From contig CACENW010000007.1 of the NCBI GenBank assembly GCA_902560805.1, forward strand, positions 1 to 37,425: a stretch of DNA of 37,425 nucleotides. The letters run 5' to 3'. Position numbers and translations under genes: made by a program. Source of the stretch: an uncultured Pelagibacteraceae bacterium (GTDB lineage Bacteria > Pseudomonadota > Alphaproteobacteria > Pelagibacterales > Pelagibacteraceae). Shown piece by piece: positions 22,927-32,210 of this stretch (position 1 is the stretch's first letter; the number at the start of each line of letters is the position of its first letter). The notes under the pieces are model-generated. The model did not search any database. It was not told the DNA's origin and saw only the letters and a list, made by a program, of their open reading frames with translations.

Positions 22927-25011
22927 ATGGACATTAAAAAAACAGCTAATTTATTACTTAATTTTACTTTAAAACGATTAGCAGAAATATCTGGGATCAT
23001 AATTTTCTCTGCTGGTATTCTCTTATTTATAGCGCTTTTTTCATATTCACCTGAGGACCCTAACTTTATTTTTCCTAAAGATACCGAAATTAAAAATTTG
23101 TTAGGTTTTCAAGGAAGTTTTATTTCTGATCTTTTTTTTCAATCTTTTGGATTCATTGCCTACCTAATATCTCTCACATATATAATTACTGGGCTCAATA
23201 TATTTCGACTAAAAGAATTTTTTTTAATAATTGAAAATACTTTTATAACTGTATTGTATACTATAATTGGAACACTATTTTTAAACCATTTTTATTCAGA
23301 CGCTTTTACACTTTACATAAATGGAAATGGAGGTTTTGTTGGAGACTATTTTGGACAAACTTTTTTAAATTCAATAATTCTTATAAATGAAAAATTAATT
23401 TATTATGTTCTAATTATACTTATAATTACTTTATTTCTATTAAGTATCAATTTTCACCCTACTAAATTCTATAATTCGATATTTAAAATTATTAAATTTT
23501 TTAATAAAAAAGAAAATAAATCATACACAAATAGAAGTGAACTTATTAGAGAATATATACCTCAAGAAGAAATTAAAAACTTAATACAAGAAGATTTGCC
23601 ATTTATTAAAGCAGAAAATAAATTGGGTAATATAAATAAATTTCAATTACCTAAAATAGATTTATTAAAAATTCCGACTAAGAAGGAAAGAGAAAACTCA
23701 AATAAAAATGAAACAAATGATCCTAAATTTTTAGAAAAAATTCTAATGGACTTTGGGGTTAAGGGGGAAATTCAGAAAGTAAGTTATGGTCCAGTTGTAA
23801 CACTTAATGAATTTGAGCCAGCTGCTGGAGTAAAAGTTTCTAAAATTATAAATTTATCAGATGATATTGCTAGAAATACTAGTTCTGAGTCTGCTAGAAT
23901 TTCAACTATACCAGGTAGCAATACAGTAGGAATTGAATTACCAAATAATTCAAGAGAAAACGTTTATCTTAGTGAAATTCTAAATAACGCAGATTTTAAA
24001 AAGAAGGATACAAAATTACCTATAGCGCTCGGTAAAAATATTTCTGGAAAACCTATTGTAGGAGATCTGTCTTCAATGCCTCATTTGCTCATTGCTGGTA
24101 CAACGGGTTCAGGAAAGTCTGTATGTATTAATACAATTATCTTATCACTTCTTTATCGTCACACACCTGAGAGATGTAAGTTTATATTAATTGATCCTAA
24201 AATGCTTGAACTCTCAACATATGAAGGAATACCTCATTTACTATGCCCTGTAATAACTGAAGCGAAAAAAGCTGCATCTGTGCTTGGTTGGGTAGTGAAA
24301 GAAATGGAAAGTAGATACAGATTAATGACAAAAGAAGGAGTTAGAAATATTGATGGTTATAATACCAAACACAAACTTCCAATGCCCTACATAGTAGTAG
24401 TAGTTGATGAAATGTCAGATTTAATGCTAGTGGCAGGTAAAGAAATAGAAAATTATATTCAAAAATTATCTCAAATGGCTAGAGCAGCTGGAATTCATAT
24501 TATTATGGCCACGCAAAGACCTAGTGTTGATGTAATTACAGGTACAATTAAAGCTAATTTTCCAACAAGAATATCTTTTCAAGTAACTTCAAAAATAGAT
24601 AGTAGAACAATTCTGGGAGAACAAGGAGCAGAACAACTCTTAGGAAAAGGAGATATGCTTTACATGTCTTCTGCAAACCGGATAGTAAGAATTCACGCTC
24701 CATTTGTTTCTGATAATGAGATAGAAAAAATAAATAATTTTTTAAGATCCCAAGCAGAGCCAGATTATATAGATGAAATTTTAAATTTTGCAGACGAAAA
24801 GGAATTAGGATCAAATACAGATCAAGGAGATAAAGATGAATTATATCAACAAGCTGTTGAAATAATTAGATCTGAAGGAAAAGCTTCTACCTCTTTTTTA
24901 CAAAGAAAACTTCAAATTGGATATAACAGAGCTGCAAGAATAATTGACATGATGGAGTCTGATGGAATTGTGAGTAAAGCAAACCATGTAGGTAAAAGAG
25001 ACGTTCTTTAA
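22927..25011 (+). CDS. ftsK: DNA translocase FtsK
   Basis: FtsK couples division to chromosome segregation by pumping DNA at the septum towards XerCD/dif. About four membrane helices lie in residues 1-190. A short, charged linker follows instead of the long Pro/Gln linker of E. coli. The motor has the SKIINLSDDIARNTSSESARI segment, Walker A GTTGSGKS (391-398), Walker B VVVVDEMSDLM, and MATQRPSVDVITG. The C-terminal gamma winged-helix domain is intact (STSFLQRKLQIGYNRAARII, ending in GKRDVL), so recognition of polarity sequences is expected. At 694 residues it is compact, in line with a streamlined genome. The last base of its stop overlaps the lolA start. Confidence 0.97.
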   Translation: MDIKKTANLLLNFTLKRLAEISGIIIFSAGILLFIALFSYSPEDPNFIFPKDTEIKNLLGFQGSFISDLFFQSFGFIAYLISLTYIITGLNIFRLKEFFLIIENTFITVLYTIIGTLFLNHFYSDAFTLYINGNGGFVGDYFGQTFLNSIILINEKLIYYVLIILIITLFLLSINFHPTKFYNSIFKIIKFFNKKENKSYTNRSELIREYIPQEEIKNLIQEDLPFIKAENKLGNINKFQLPKIDLLKIPTKKERENSNKNETNDPKFLEKILMDFGVKGEIQKVSYGPVVTLNEFEPAAGVKVSKIINLSDDIARNTSSESARISTIPGSNTVGIELPNNSRENVYLSEILNNADFKKKDTKLPIALGKNISGKPIVGDLSSMPHLLIAGTTGSGKSVCINTIILSLLYRHTPERCKFILIDPKMLELSTYEGIPHLLCPVITEAKKAASVLGWVVKEMESRYRLMTKEGVRNIDGYNTKHKLPMPYIVVVVDEMSDLMLVAGKEIENYIQKLSQMARAAGIHIIMATQRPSVDVITGTIKANFPTRISFQVTSKIDSRTILGEQGAEQLLGKGDMLYMSSANRIVRIHAPFVSDNEIEKINNFLRSQAEPDYIDEILNFADEKELGSNTDQGDKDELYQQAVEIIRSEGKASTSFLQRKLQIGYNRAARIIDMMESDGIVSKANHVGKRDVL

Positions 25012-25556
25012 TGCTAAAATTTATTCTTCTAATTTTTCTCTTTAGTTTATCTGATCAAGTATATGCAAACAATAAAAATCAAATAATTAATAAGTTAGAA
25101 AATATATCAAATTTAAATTTTGATTTTGAGCAAAATATTAATGGTAAAATCGAATTAGGTAATTGTACAATTCAGTATCCAAAAAAAATGTTTTGTGAAT
25201 ATGATAAAAAAAATAAAATTATGGTTTCTAATGGAAAGTCTTTAGTTATAAAATCAAATTTAAGTTATTATAGATATTCTCTCAATAAAACACCCTTAAA
25301 TTTTATTTTAGATAAAAATTTTTTATTAAAAAAAATTTCAGAATTAAATGAGGAAATAATTAACAATTCTCTTGTAAAATTTACAATAAAAGAGAATAAC
25401 CAATTAATAGATATTTTTTTTGATATTAATAATTATGAATTAATTGGTTGGCAAACAAAAGATATCTATCAAAATACTGCTGTAACACTACTTTATTCAA
25501 TAAAATTAAACCAAGTAGTTGATGAAAAAATATTTAAAACTCCACTTCAAAATTAA
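25011..25556 (+). CDS. lolA: Outer-membrane lipoprotein carrier protein
   Basis: A 181-residue LolA-like periplasmic chaperone, which ferries lipoproteins from LolCDE to the outer membrane. It has a clear signal peptide (hydrophobic residues 1-15, likely cleavage after VYA at residue 19). The NLNFDFEQNINGKIELGNC segment and YPKKMFCEY give the expected first strands of the half-barrel, and LIGWQTKD fits the C-terminal region. The family is weakly conserved, so the ftsK-lolA order typical of Alphaproteobacteria is important evidence. The start overlaps the ftsK stop by one base and the 3' end overlaps the convergent GNAT gene by 4 bp. Confidence 0.87.
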   Translation: MLKFILLIFLFSLSDQVYANNKNQIINKLENISNLNFDFEQNINGKIELGNCTIQYPKKMFCEYDKKNKIMVSNGKSLVIKSNLSYYRYSLNKTPLNFILDKNFLLKKISELNEEIINNSLVKFTIKENNQLIDIFFDINNYELIGWQTKDIYQNTAVTLLYSIKLNQVVDEKIFKTPLQN

Positions 25557-26056
25557 ATTTTGACAATTTCAGATTTGAAAATTTTCATACCTCTTGATAA
25601 GTAATTATTAAGTGCATTCTTATGATCTAAGGAGCATGTATGAAGCCAAACCCTCTCTGCATTTTCTTGAAATGACTTTTTAATAGCATCAGATAACAAA
25701 AATGATCCTAATTTTTTATTTTGATATTCTTCCAATATTCCAAAATATGCTATTTCTACTTCTTTCTTTTCAAAATGAATAATTAATTCAAAAAAACCAA
25801 CTAGATCTTTATTATTCTTTAGTACAAAAGTTTTAACATTTTTGCTGGATACATATTTAATCCATTGTTCTTCTGACCATATCAATCTATCAATCCACTT
25901 ATGTTTTTTACCTATATTTTTATAAAAAAATTTATTTAACTGGAAATCAGTTGGTTCAATTAAATTAACAATATAATCGTCTGAAGGTTTTTCGCTCTCT
26001 TGTAAATCTTTAAGGGAATTTATTTCTAGATAGCTTCTTTTAACTTCTTCTGTCAC
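25553..26056 (-). CDS. GNAT-family N-acetyltransferase
   Basis: A 167-residue GNAT protein that would transfer an acetyl group from acetyl-CoA to an amine. The central VGFFELIIHFEKKEVEIAYF (strands 4 to 5 of the fold) and GILEEYQNKKLGSFLLSDAI contain the acetyl-CoA pyrophosphate loop in the form Q-N-K-K-L-G. HTCSLDHKNALNNYLSRGM is the usual strand-6/helix-4 end. The substrate is unknown. It is the last gene of the his-HIT operon, overlapping the HIT gene by 4 bp and the convergent lolA by 4 bp. Confidence 0.85.
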   Translation of the reverse strand: MTEEVKRSYLEINSLKDLQESEKPSDDYIVNLIEPTDFQLNKFFYKNIGKKHKWIDRLIWSEEQWIKYVSSKNVKTFVLKNNKDLVGFFELIIHFEKKEVEIAYFGILEEYQNKKLGSFLLSDAIKKSFQENAERVWLHTCSLDHKNALNNYLSRGMKIFKSEIVKI

Positions 26057-26418
26057 TCGACCATTTTTCCAACACGTTCACCACCAAATAAATGGAAATG
26101 TAAATGGGGGACCTCTTGACCTCCATGTTCGCTAATATTTGCTAGTACTCTATAGCCTTTGCCTACTTCTGTTGAAATTCCAAGCTTTTTTGCAACTTTA
26201 TTAATACCCTTCAAAAGACCTACCATCTCTTCAGATGATGCATTCATACTAAAATCATCTAGATCTATATATTTACCCTTAGGAATAACTAAAGCATGAA
26301 CTTTTTTTTGTGGGTTGATATCATAAAATGACAAAACATAACGATCTTCGTAAATTTTATTGCAAGGTATCTCTCCACGTAAAATTTTAGCAAAAATATT
26401 ATTGTCATCGTAGCTCAT
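26053..26418 (-). CDS. HIT-family (histidine triad) nucleotide hydrolase
   Basis: A 121-residue HINT-type protein. The catalytic triad motif is PHLHFHLFGG with H105, H107 and H109. The N-terminal FAKILRGEIPCNKIYED and the ALVIPKGKY strand are typical. Bacterial HINT proteins hydrolyse AMP-lysine or AMP-acyl adducts such as those made by aminoacyl-tRNA synthetases, though the in-cell role is unsettled. The start overlaps hisE by 4 bp and the stop overlaps the GNAT gene by 4 bp (ATGA both times), indicating translational coupling. It sits downstream of hisE, as in several Alphaproteobacteria. Confidence 0.94.
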   Translation of the reverse strand: MSYDDNNIFAKILRGEIPCNKIYEDRYVLSFYDINPQKKVHALVIPKGKYIDLDDFSMNASSEEMVGLLKGINKVAKKLGISTEVGKGYRVLANISEHGGQEVPHLHFHLFGGERVGKMVE

Positions 26419-26687
26419 TTTTTCCTTTTTTCTAATTCTACCATTACTTCTTCAATTTTCACATCATTAGCTTCTAAATACATTAATAAATGGTAAAATA
26501 CGTCAGCAGCTTCGTGTATTTTATTTGTATTTTCTTCTATAGCTTCAATTAATTCATCAATTTCTTCTAAGACCTTTGCTTTGCTGAGAGATTTATCTGT
26601 AAGTAATTTATTTGTATAAGAACCTTCAACTGGGTTAGTTTTTCTCTCTCTTGCAAGTCTAATTAAATTTTCTAATGTATTAAGCAT
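26415..26687 (-). CDS. hisE: Phosphoribosyl-ATP diphosphatase
   Basis: HisE hydrolyses PR-ATP to PR-AMP, the second step of histidine synthesis. The 90-residue MazG-like all-alpha protein shows SYTNKLLTDKSLSKAKVLEEIDELIEA with the Mg2+-binding acidic residues E-E-x-x-E, and EAADVFYHLLMYLEAN. Length and motifs are normal. It is a stand-alone HisE, not fused to HisI. It lies one base after hisF and overlaps the HIT gene by 4 bp. Confidence 0.95.
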   Translation of the reverse strand: MLNTLENLIRLARERKTNPVEGSYTNKLLTDKSLSKAKVLEEIDELIEAIEENTNKIHEAADVFYHLLMYLEANDVKIEEVMVELEKRKK

Positions 26688-26688
26688 A

Positions 26689-27444
26689 TTAAATTCTAAC
26701 AGGTATTCCTTTTGAATCCAGATATTCCTTAGCTTCTTTTACAGAGTGTTTGCCATAATGAAATATTGATGCTGCTAAGACTGCGCTAGCATTTCCCAAT
26801 TTAATTCCATCAACTAAATGATCTAAATTCCCTACTCCGCCTGATGCAATGACAGGAATATTTACCTTGGATGAAATTTTAGACATAAGCTCAATATCAT
26901 AACCTACCTGGGTACCATCTCTATCCATTGATGTTACTAATAGCTCACCTGCTCCACTACTTTCCATTTTTGATGCAAATTCTATTGCATCAATTCCAGT
27001 ATTGTTTCTTCCACCATGTGTAAAAATTTGCCATTTATCAGCATTTTTTTTTGCATCAATAGCCACAACAATGCATTGTGAACCAAATTTTTTTGAGCTT
27101 TCAACTACCACCTCTGAATTTTGAACCGCTGCAGTATTAATAGAAACTTTATCTGCTCCACAATTAAGTAATTTATTTATATCATCAACACTTCTAACGC
27201 CTCCTCCAACTGTTAATGGAACAAAGCATTTTTTTGAAGTTTTCTCTACGACGTCATAAATTGTATCTCTATTTTCATTTGATGCAGTTATATCTAAAAA
27301 ACAAATTTCATCTGCTCCTCCATCAGAGTAAATTTTTGCCTGTTCGACTGGATTGCCTGCATCCTGCAGATCAACAAAGTTAATCCCTTTTACAACACGA
27401 CCATTTTTAACATCTAAACAAGGTATTATTCTATTTTTAAGCAT
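26689..27444 (-). CDS. hisF: Imidazole glycerol phosphate synthase, cyclase subunit
   Basis: HisF uses ammonia from HisH to turn PRFAR into IGP and AICAR; the AICAR released can be used by PurH, which is also encoded in the window. The 251-residue TIM barrel has the catalytic aspartates D11 ([14 protein letters not shown]) and D130 (VVAIDAKK), the phosphate loops LTVGGGVRS and IASGGVGN, and the [15 protein letters not shown] motif. It overlaps hisA by 8 bp upstream and hisE follows after one base. Confidence 0.97.
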   Translation of the reverse strand: MLKNRIIPCLDVKNGRVVKGINFVDLQDAGNPVEQAKIYSDGGADEICFLDITASNENRDTIYDVVEKTSKKCFVPLTVGGGVRSVDDINKLLNCGADKVSINTAAVQNSEVVVESSKKFGSQCIVVAIDAKKNADKWQIFTHGGRNNTGIDAIEFASKMESSGAGELLVTSMDRDGTQVGYDIELMSKISSKVNIPVIASGGVGNLDHLVDGIKLGNASAVLAASIFHYGKHSVKEAKEYLDSKGIPVRI

Positions 27445-28162
27445 TTACTTCCTTAGCTAATTCATCCAATTTAATATCGCCATCATATATAGCTTTTCCA
27501 ACTATAATACCTTCAATATTTTTATTATTTAATTCCTTAGCCTTTTTAATGTCATCTATTGATGAGACTCCACCTGATATAATCACTGGACAATTAGATA
27601 TATCAGCAACCTTTGCTGTGTCTTCAAAATTAGGACTTTGCTTCATTCCATCTCTATTAATATCAGTATAAATCAGTCTGCTTGCTCCATATTCGTTCAC
27701 TTCTTTTAAGTAATCTAAAGTTAATTGATTAGAATTTTCTTTCCAGCCAGAAACTGATAAATATCCATCTTTAGCATCTAATCCTAAGGCAATTTTATTT
27801 GGAAATTTTTCACATGCTTCTTTTAAAAAATTTTTATCTTTTATGGCAGCGCTTCCTAAAATAACTTTTTCTACACCAGCACTATTATATTTCTGAATAC
27901 TTTCAAAATTTCTTACTCCTCCACCAATTTCAATTTTAAGATCAAATTTAGTAACTATTTCTTGAATAATATCTAAATTAACTGTTTCACCAGTTAAAGC
28001 TCCATCTAAATCAACTATATGTAAGTTTTTAAAACCATGGTCCTTATATTTTCTAGCCTGTTCAATTGGAGACATTTCATATTCGGTTTTATTGTCAAAA
28101 TTTCCTTTGACTAACCTTACACACTTTTTATCCTTGATATCTATCGCTGGGAATATTTTCAT
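27437..28162 (-). CDS. hisA: Phosphoribosylformimino-5-aminoimidazole carboxamide ribotide isomerase
   Basis: HisA catalyses the Amadori isomerisation of ProFAR to PRFAR. The 241-residue barrel resembles HisF and carries catalytic D8 ([17 protein letters not shown]) and D129 (LGLDAKDG), with IEIGGGVRN and IISGGVSS phosphate loops and YTDINRDGM. It is preceded by hisH with a one-base overlap and overlaps hisF by 8 bp, consistent with a single his operon transcript. Confidence 0.97.
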   Translation of the reverse strand: MKIFPAIDIKDKKCVRLVKGNFDNKTEYEMSPIEQARKYKDHGFKNLHIVDLDGALTGETVNLDIIQEIVTKFDLKIEIGGGVRNFESIQKYNSAGVEKVILGSAAIKDKNFLKEACEKFPNKIALGLDAKDGYLSVSGWKENSNQLTLDYLKEVNEYGASRLIYTDINRDGMKQSPNFEDTAKVADISNCPVIISGGVSSIDDIKKAKELNNKNIEGIIVGKAIYDGDIKLDELAKEVNA

Positions 28163-28788
28163 TATAAATTTATAAAATTATCAATTATTTTAAGCCCAAT
28201 TTTATCACTTTTCTCAGGGTGAAACTGCGTTCCAAAGATATTTCCTTTTTCAACTGAACAAACGATATCTGAAGAATAATCTGTTGTTGCTGAAATTACA
28301 TTTTTATCTTCTGGAACAAATTCATAACTGTGAACAAAATACATGTGAGATTTATTTTCAATATTTTTAAAAATTTTACTATTTTTTGTTATATTAATTT
28401 CGTTCCAGCCGATGTGTGGAAGTTTGTATTTTCCATTTTGATTATCTATTTTTGATACCTTGCCTGAAATCCAACCAAGACCTTTTGTCTCTGTTTCTTC
28501 ATAACCAATGTCTGCAAACATTTGTAAACCAACACAAATTCCTAGAAGTGGTTTTTTATTACTTATTGCAAATTCATTCAAAGTATCTGCTAAACCGTTA
28601 ATATTATTAAGCGCATCAACACAACTTTTAAACGAACCCTGTCCAGGTAAAACTACTTTATCGGAAGATTTAATCTTACTTAAATCTGAAGTTACTTCGA
28701 TATTCACTTTATTTTTAGCAACTTCCTTAAAGGAGTTTATTACCGAGCTTATATTGCCCGAATTATAATCAACAATTGTGACGTTCAT
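28162..28788 (-). CDS. hisH: Imidazole glycerol phosphate synthase, glutaminase subunit
   Basis: HisH is the class-I glutamine amidotransferase that supplies ammonia to HisF. The catalytic triad is visible: C85 in LLGICVGLQM, and H190 and E192 in TQFHPEKS. The N-terminal VDYNSGNISSV and VLPGQGSFKSC oxyanion segment are standard. At 208 residues it is the usual length. The stop overlaps the hisA start by one base, and hisB lies 5 bp upstream. Confidence 0.97.
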   Translation of the reverse strand: MNVTIVDYNSGNISSVINSFKEVAKNKVNIEVTSDLSKIKSSDKVVLPGQGSFKSCVDALNNINGLADTLNEFAISNKKPLLGICVGLQMFADIGYEETETKGLGWISGKVSKIDNQNGKYKLPHIGWNEINITKNSKIFKNIENKSHMYFVHSYEFVPEDKNVISATTDYSSDIVCSVEKGNIFGTQFHPEKSDKIGLKIIDNFINL

Positions 28789-28793
28789 TAAAC

Positions 28794-29384
28794 TTATAAT
28801 GAGCCTTTAGTGGATGGAATACTTTTTTTGCTTCTAGGATCCATCTCTAGTGCCTCTCTTAATGATCTTGCTAATGCTTTATAACAAGACTCAATGATGT
28901 GGTGACTGTTATCACCATAAATATTTTCGACATGCATTGTGATGCCTGCGGCTTGTGAAAATGCCTGGAACCATTCTTTAAACAGTTCTGTATCCATCTC
29001 ACCAAGTTTCTCAACCTTTAATTTTACTTTCCAAATTAAATATGGCCTGTTTGAAACATCTATTGCAACTCTAGTTAAGGTTTCATCCATTGGAATAACT
29101 CTGTGTGCATATCTTTTGATGCCAACAAATTTTTTTGCAGCTTTTTTCAAAGCTTCTCCAATTGCTATTCCTGTATCTTCTGTTGTATGGTGAAGATCAA
29201 TGTGAGTGTCTCCTTTTGCTTTAACTTTTAGATCAATTAGAGAATGCTTTGATAGTTGCTCAAGCATGTGATCTAAAAAACCTATTCCAGTGTCAATTTG
29301 GTATTTACCTTTACCATCAATGTTTAGTTCAACATTGATACTGGTTTCTTTTGTTTTTCGAGAAACTTTTCCTTTTCTAGCCAT
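28794..29384 (-). CDS. hisB: Imidazoleglycerol-phosphate dehydratase
   Basis: HisB dehydrates IGP to imidazole acetol phosphate. The 196-residue protein is the monofunctional IGPD form without a histidinol-phosphatase domain. The metal-binding motifs are intact: [14 protein letters not shown], then [17 protein letters not shown], and the mirrored second-half motif [17 protein letters not shown]. The N-terminal [16 protein letters not shown] is typical. It is the first gene of the his run (hisB-H-A-F-E) and is divergent from hslVU over an 89 bp gap, as in most Alphaproteobacteria. Confidence 0.97.
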   Translation of the reverse strand: MARKGKVSRKTKETSINVELNIDGKGKYQIDTGIGFLDHMLEQLSKHSLIDLKVKAKGDTHIDLHHTTEDTGIAIGEALKKAAKKFVGIKRYAHRVIPMDETLTRVAIDVSNRPYLIWKVKLKVEKLGEMDTELFKEWFQAFSQAAGITMHVENIYGDNSHHIIESCYKALARSLREALEMDPRSKKSIPSTKGSL

Positions 29385-29428
29385 ATAATTTAAATGGTAT
29401 ACATACTTAATCCAACTATATCAATATT

Positions 29429-29434
29429 AGTATA
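29429..29434 (-). promoter_or_regulatory. Candidate -10 element for the his operon
   Basis: On the minus strand TATACT (five of six consensus positions) lies 44 bp upstream of the hisB start. No good -35 is seen 17 bp further upstream. It sits just upstream of the hslV heat-shock promoter on the other strand, so the two polymerases would share this 89 bp gap. This is a weak call. Confidence 0.3.
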
Positions 29435-29438
29435 AAGA

Positions 29439-29466
29439 CTTGAAGTATCAAAAATAGTTACCATTT
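29439..29466 (+). promoter_or_regulatory. RpoH (sigma-32)-type heat-shock promoter for hslVU
   Basis: CTTGAAG at 29439-29445 matches the sigma-32 -35 consensus in six of seven positions. After exactly 13 bases comes TACCATTT at 29459-29466, matching the CCCCATNT -10 consensus in six of eight positions. The downstream genes, hslVU, are classical heat-shock genes. Initiation about seven bases beyond the -10 would coincide with the hslV ATG at 29474, giving a leaderless or nearly leaderless message. No Shine-Dalgarno sequence precedes the ATG, which agrees. Confidence 0.65.
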
Positions 29467-29473
29467 ATTAGTT

Positions 29474-29989
29474 ATGACAACAATTGTATTAGTTAGAAAA
29501 AATAATGAAGTTGTAGTTGCTGGTGACGGACAAGTAAGTATGGGAAATACTGTTGTCAAAAGTACAGCATCAAAAGTTAGAAAAATTGAAAAAAGAGATG
29601 TAGTTGCAGGATTTGCAGGGTCAACTGCTGATGCATTAACTCTGTTTGAAAGATTAGAAGGAAAATTAGAAAAACACGCAGGTAATTTGTCTAGAGCTGC
29701 TGTTGAGTTAGCTAAAGATTGGCGAACCGATAAATACTTAAGAAGATTAGAAGCATTAATGGCTGTGGGTGATAAAAATAATAGTTATATAATTTCTGGA
29801 ACTGGAGATGTTTTGGAACCTGAAGGTGACGTAATCGGAATTGGTTCTGGTGGAAATTATGCTCTGGCAGCTGGAAAAGTACTAATTGAAAGCGATATGT
29901 CAGCAGAAGAAATTGCAAAAAAAGCAATTAAAGTAGCAGCTGATATTTGTGTATTTACAAATGAAAATGTTAAAGTTGAAAAAATATAA
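29474..29989 (+). CDS. hslV: ATP-dependent protease HslVU, peptidase subunit
   Basis: HslV (ClpQ) forms the proteasome-like double hexameric peptidase chamber. After removal of Met1 the N-terminal Thr2 becomes the nucleophile: TTIVLVRK followed by [20 protein letters not shown] is the canonical start. The [27 protein letters not shown] and [23 protein letters not shown] segments are also diagnostic. At 171 residues the length is normal. It is expressed from a probable RpoH promoter and its stop overlaps the hslU start by one base. Confidence 0.97.
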   Translation: MTTIVLVRKNNEVVVAGDGQVSMGNTVVKSTASKVRKIEKRDVVAGFAGSTADALTLFERLEGKLEKHAGNLSRAAVELAKDWRTDKYLRRLEALMAVGDKNNSYIISGTGDVLEPEGDVIGIGSGGNYALAAGKVLIESDMSAEEIAKKAIKVAADICVFTNENVKVEKI

Positions 29990-31362
29990 TGGATAATTCA
30001 AACGTTACACCTTTGCATCCTAAAGAAAAAACTCAGAAAGAAGAAGCGTCTTTAGTAAGCGCTCTTTCACCAAGAGAAATAGTTTCGGAGTTAGATCGTT
30101 TTGTAGTTGGACAAAATAAAGCAAAGAAAGCTGTTGCTGTTGCATTAAGAAATAGATGGAGAAGACAGGCTTTAAAAGGTGAAATGAAAAATGAAGTTTT
30201 GCCAAAAAATATTCTAATGATTGGACCAACTGGAGTTGGAAAAACGGAAATTTCTAGAAGACTTTCAAAATTAGCCGAGGCTCCTTTTGTTAAAGTTGAG
30301 GCAACAAGATTTACAGAGGTTGGATATGTTGGAAGAGATGTTGAGCAAATTGTTAGAGATTTAATTGAAATTGCAATTGCAATGGAGAAAGTAAAAAAAA
30401 GAAAAGAAGTTTATGCGCAAGCCCAAAAAGCTGCTGAAGAAAAAGTATTAGATGCTTTAGTTGGAAAAAAAGCAAGCCTTGCAACAAGAGAAAGTTTTAG
30501 AAAAAGACTAAGGAATGGTGACTTAGATGACAATGAAATAGAAATCGCTGTAAGCGATACAGGATCAAACGGTGCATCTTTCGAAATCCCCGGAATGCCA
30601 GGTGCTAATGTTGGAATGATAAACATTGGAGAAATGATAGGTAAATCTATGGGAAACAAAGAAAAAAAGAAAAAAATGTCTGTTAAAGAGTCTCATGAGA
30701 TCTTAATTAACGATGAATCTGATAAATTAATTGAACAAGACAAAATTATTAAAGCTGCAAAACTATCAACTGAAAACAATGGTATAGTTTTTTTAGATGA
30801 AATAGATAAAATTTCAGCAAGAACTGACAGAGTTGGTGGTGATGTATCTAGAGAAGGTGTTCAAAGAGATTTGTTACCTTTAATTGAAGGAACAACTGTA
30901 AACACAAAGCATGGTCCAATAAAAACAGATCATATTTTATTTATTGCTTCTGGTGCGTTTCAACTTGCAAAACCATCTGATTTACTTCCAGAATTACAAG
31001 GAAGATTACCAATAAGAGTTGAGTTAGAGGCATTAACAAGCGACGATTTTAAAAGAATACTTAGAGAGCCAGACTTTAGTTTAATCAAACAATATATAGC
31101 TTTATTAAAAACCGAAAATGTTGATCTTGAATTCTCAGATGATGGAATAGATGCAATCGCAAATATAGCCTCTGAAGTAAATACAACTGTAGAAAATATT
31201 GGTGCAAGAAGATTACACACAATAATTGAGAAAATATTAGATGATATAAGTTTTACAGCAACTGATCGAGCTGGAGAAAAAATTGTAATTAATAAGGAAT
31301 ATATTAATAAGAATCTTGATAACTTAGTTAAAGATACTGATCTTTCAAAATTTATTCTTTAA
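29989..31362 (+). CDS. hslU: ATP-dependent protease HslVU, ATPase/unfoldase subunit
   Basis: HslU (ClpY) is the AAA+ ring that unfolds substrates for HslV. Motifs in order: [21 protein letters not shown] at the N-terminus, Walker [10 protein letters not shown] (from residue 79), the pore-loop region [10 protein letters not shown], the family-specific I-domain (about 110-240, charged and variable), Walker B FLDEIDK (D270 region), and sensor motifs in the [13 protein letters not shown] segment. The C-terminal DLSKFIL is the tail that docks into HslV. At 457 residues it is full length. It is followed, convergently and with an 8 bp gap, by the second sulfotransferase. Confidence 0.97.
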   Translation: MDNSNVTPLHPKEKTQKEEASLVSALSPREIVSELDRFVVGQNKAKKAVAVALRNRWRRQALKGEMKNEVLPKNILMIGPTGVGKTEISRRLSKLAEAPFVKVEATRFTEVGYVGRDVEQIVRDLIEIAIAMEKVKKRKEVYAQAQKAAEEKVLDALVGKKASLATRESFRKRLRNGDLDDNEIEIAVSDTGSNGASFEIPGMPGANVGMINIGEMIGKSMGNKEKKKKMSVKESHEILINDESDKLIEQDKIIKAAKLSTENNGIVFLDEIDKISARTDRVGGDVSREGVQRDLLPLIEGTTVNTKHGPIKTDHILFIASGAFQLAKPSDLLPELQGRLPIRVELEALTSDDFKRILREPDFSLIKQYIALLKTENVDLEFSDDGIDAIANIASEVNTTVENIGARRLHTIIEKILDDISFTATDRAGEKIVINKEYINKNLDNLVKDTDLSKFIL

Positions 31363-31370
31363 TACTCAAA

Positions 31371-32210
31371 TTATAAGTATCCTAATTCTTTCATTTCGTT
31401 ATAAAAATTAGTTTCGATTTTCTCTTTATTTTTCTCATCTAAATTTCTTCTCCAATCATTTTTAGGTCCTAAATTAAAAAAGATTTTTCTTTTTCCAGTT
31501 TTATCTTCAATTAAAGCCTCATGAAATGTCTCTTTTTGTTCTTTAGCTTTCATGTTATCAAAATCTGTAGTTTTTATTGCTTTATTAAGCTTAATCATGT
31601 CAATTTCTGATTTAAAACCCAATGTCTCAAAAAATTTGAAAATTTTAAGAACAACACTTTTCTTTTTACTTATTAAATCTTCATATTTAATTAATAAATA
31701 TTTTTTTGGTTTTTGAAGATTTTTCCAAGAATTATAATTAGAGCTCCAAGATCCTAAGAAAACTTTACAATTTTTAAATGTTTTTTCCATATATCTACTA
31801 TCATCTAAGATTGTATCAGTAGCTTCATTAATATTTAAACTATAATGATGCGCAAAAGAGGTAACAACATTTCTTGGATCTCGAACTATATAAATTGCAC
31901 CAAGTGTATTTTTTAAATCGGTAAAATTACAGTCATGTATTTTGCATAATGAACTATGAGTTTTAAAAAATTTTAACTTTCCTGTTTCCTCATTTATTAA
32001 ATTTTGAGCATTGATAAAATTTTTAAAAACCTCTTTGTCATTTTCTATATTAATTCCAAGAGGTAAAAAATGATGGGTTTGCGGAAATTGAGATATTTTA
32101 TTTAAATTTTCAAATTGTAAAACTCCATCTTGAGAATAAAAATATGTTGATAATATCGATCTCAATAATGTGTTCCCACTCTTAGGGTAAGAGGCAAGCC
32201 AAATAATCAT
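31371..32210 (-). CDS. Sulfotransferase (PAPS-dependent, Sulfotransfer_1-like), copy 2
   Basis: A 279-residue paralogue of the protein at 20246-21100. It shares YPKSGNT (residues 8-14), FFKTHSS (H85), IVRDPRNVVTS (R110) and the C-terminal FNLGPKNDWRRNLDEK block. The PAPS-binding residues are intact, so it should be active; the Trp after the P-loop Thr is replaced by Leu. The acceptor is not known. The ATG overlaps the upstream Smr gene by 4 bp, so the two are co-transcribed, and it ends 8 bp from convergent hslU. It occupies a slot between hslVU and the smr/timA genes. Confidence 0.9.
   Translation of the reverse strand: MIIWLASYPKSGNTLLRSILSTYFYSQDGVLQFENLNKISQFPQTHHFLPLGINIENDKEVFKNFINAQNLINEETGKLKFFKTHSSLCKIHDCNFTDLKNTLGAIYIVRDPRNVVTSFAHHYSLNINEATDTILDDSRYMEKTFKNCKVFLGSWSSNYNSWKNLQKPKKYLLIKYEDLISKKKSVVLKIFKFFETLGFKSEIDMIKLNKAIKTTDFDNMKAKEQKETFHEALIEDKTGKRKIFFNLGPKNDWRRNLDEKNKEKIETNFYNEMKELGYL

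Noticed and set aside
28416..28768. Open frames on the plus strand within hisH
   Set aside because: HisH catalytic residues on the minus strand are intact and these frames are antisense shadows without family resemblance.
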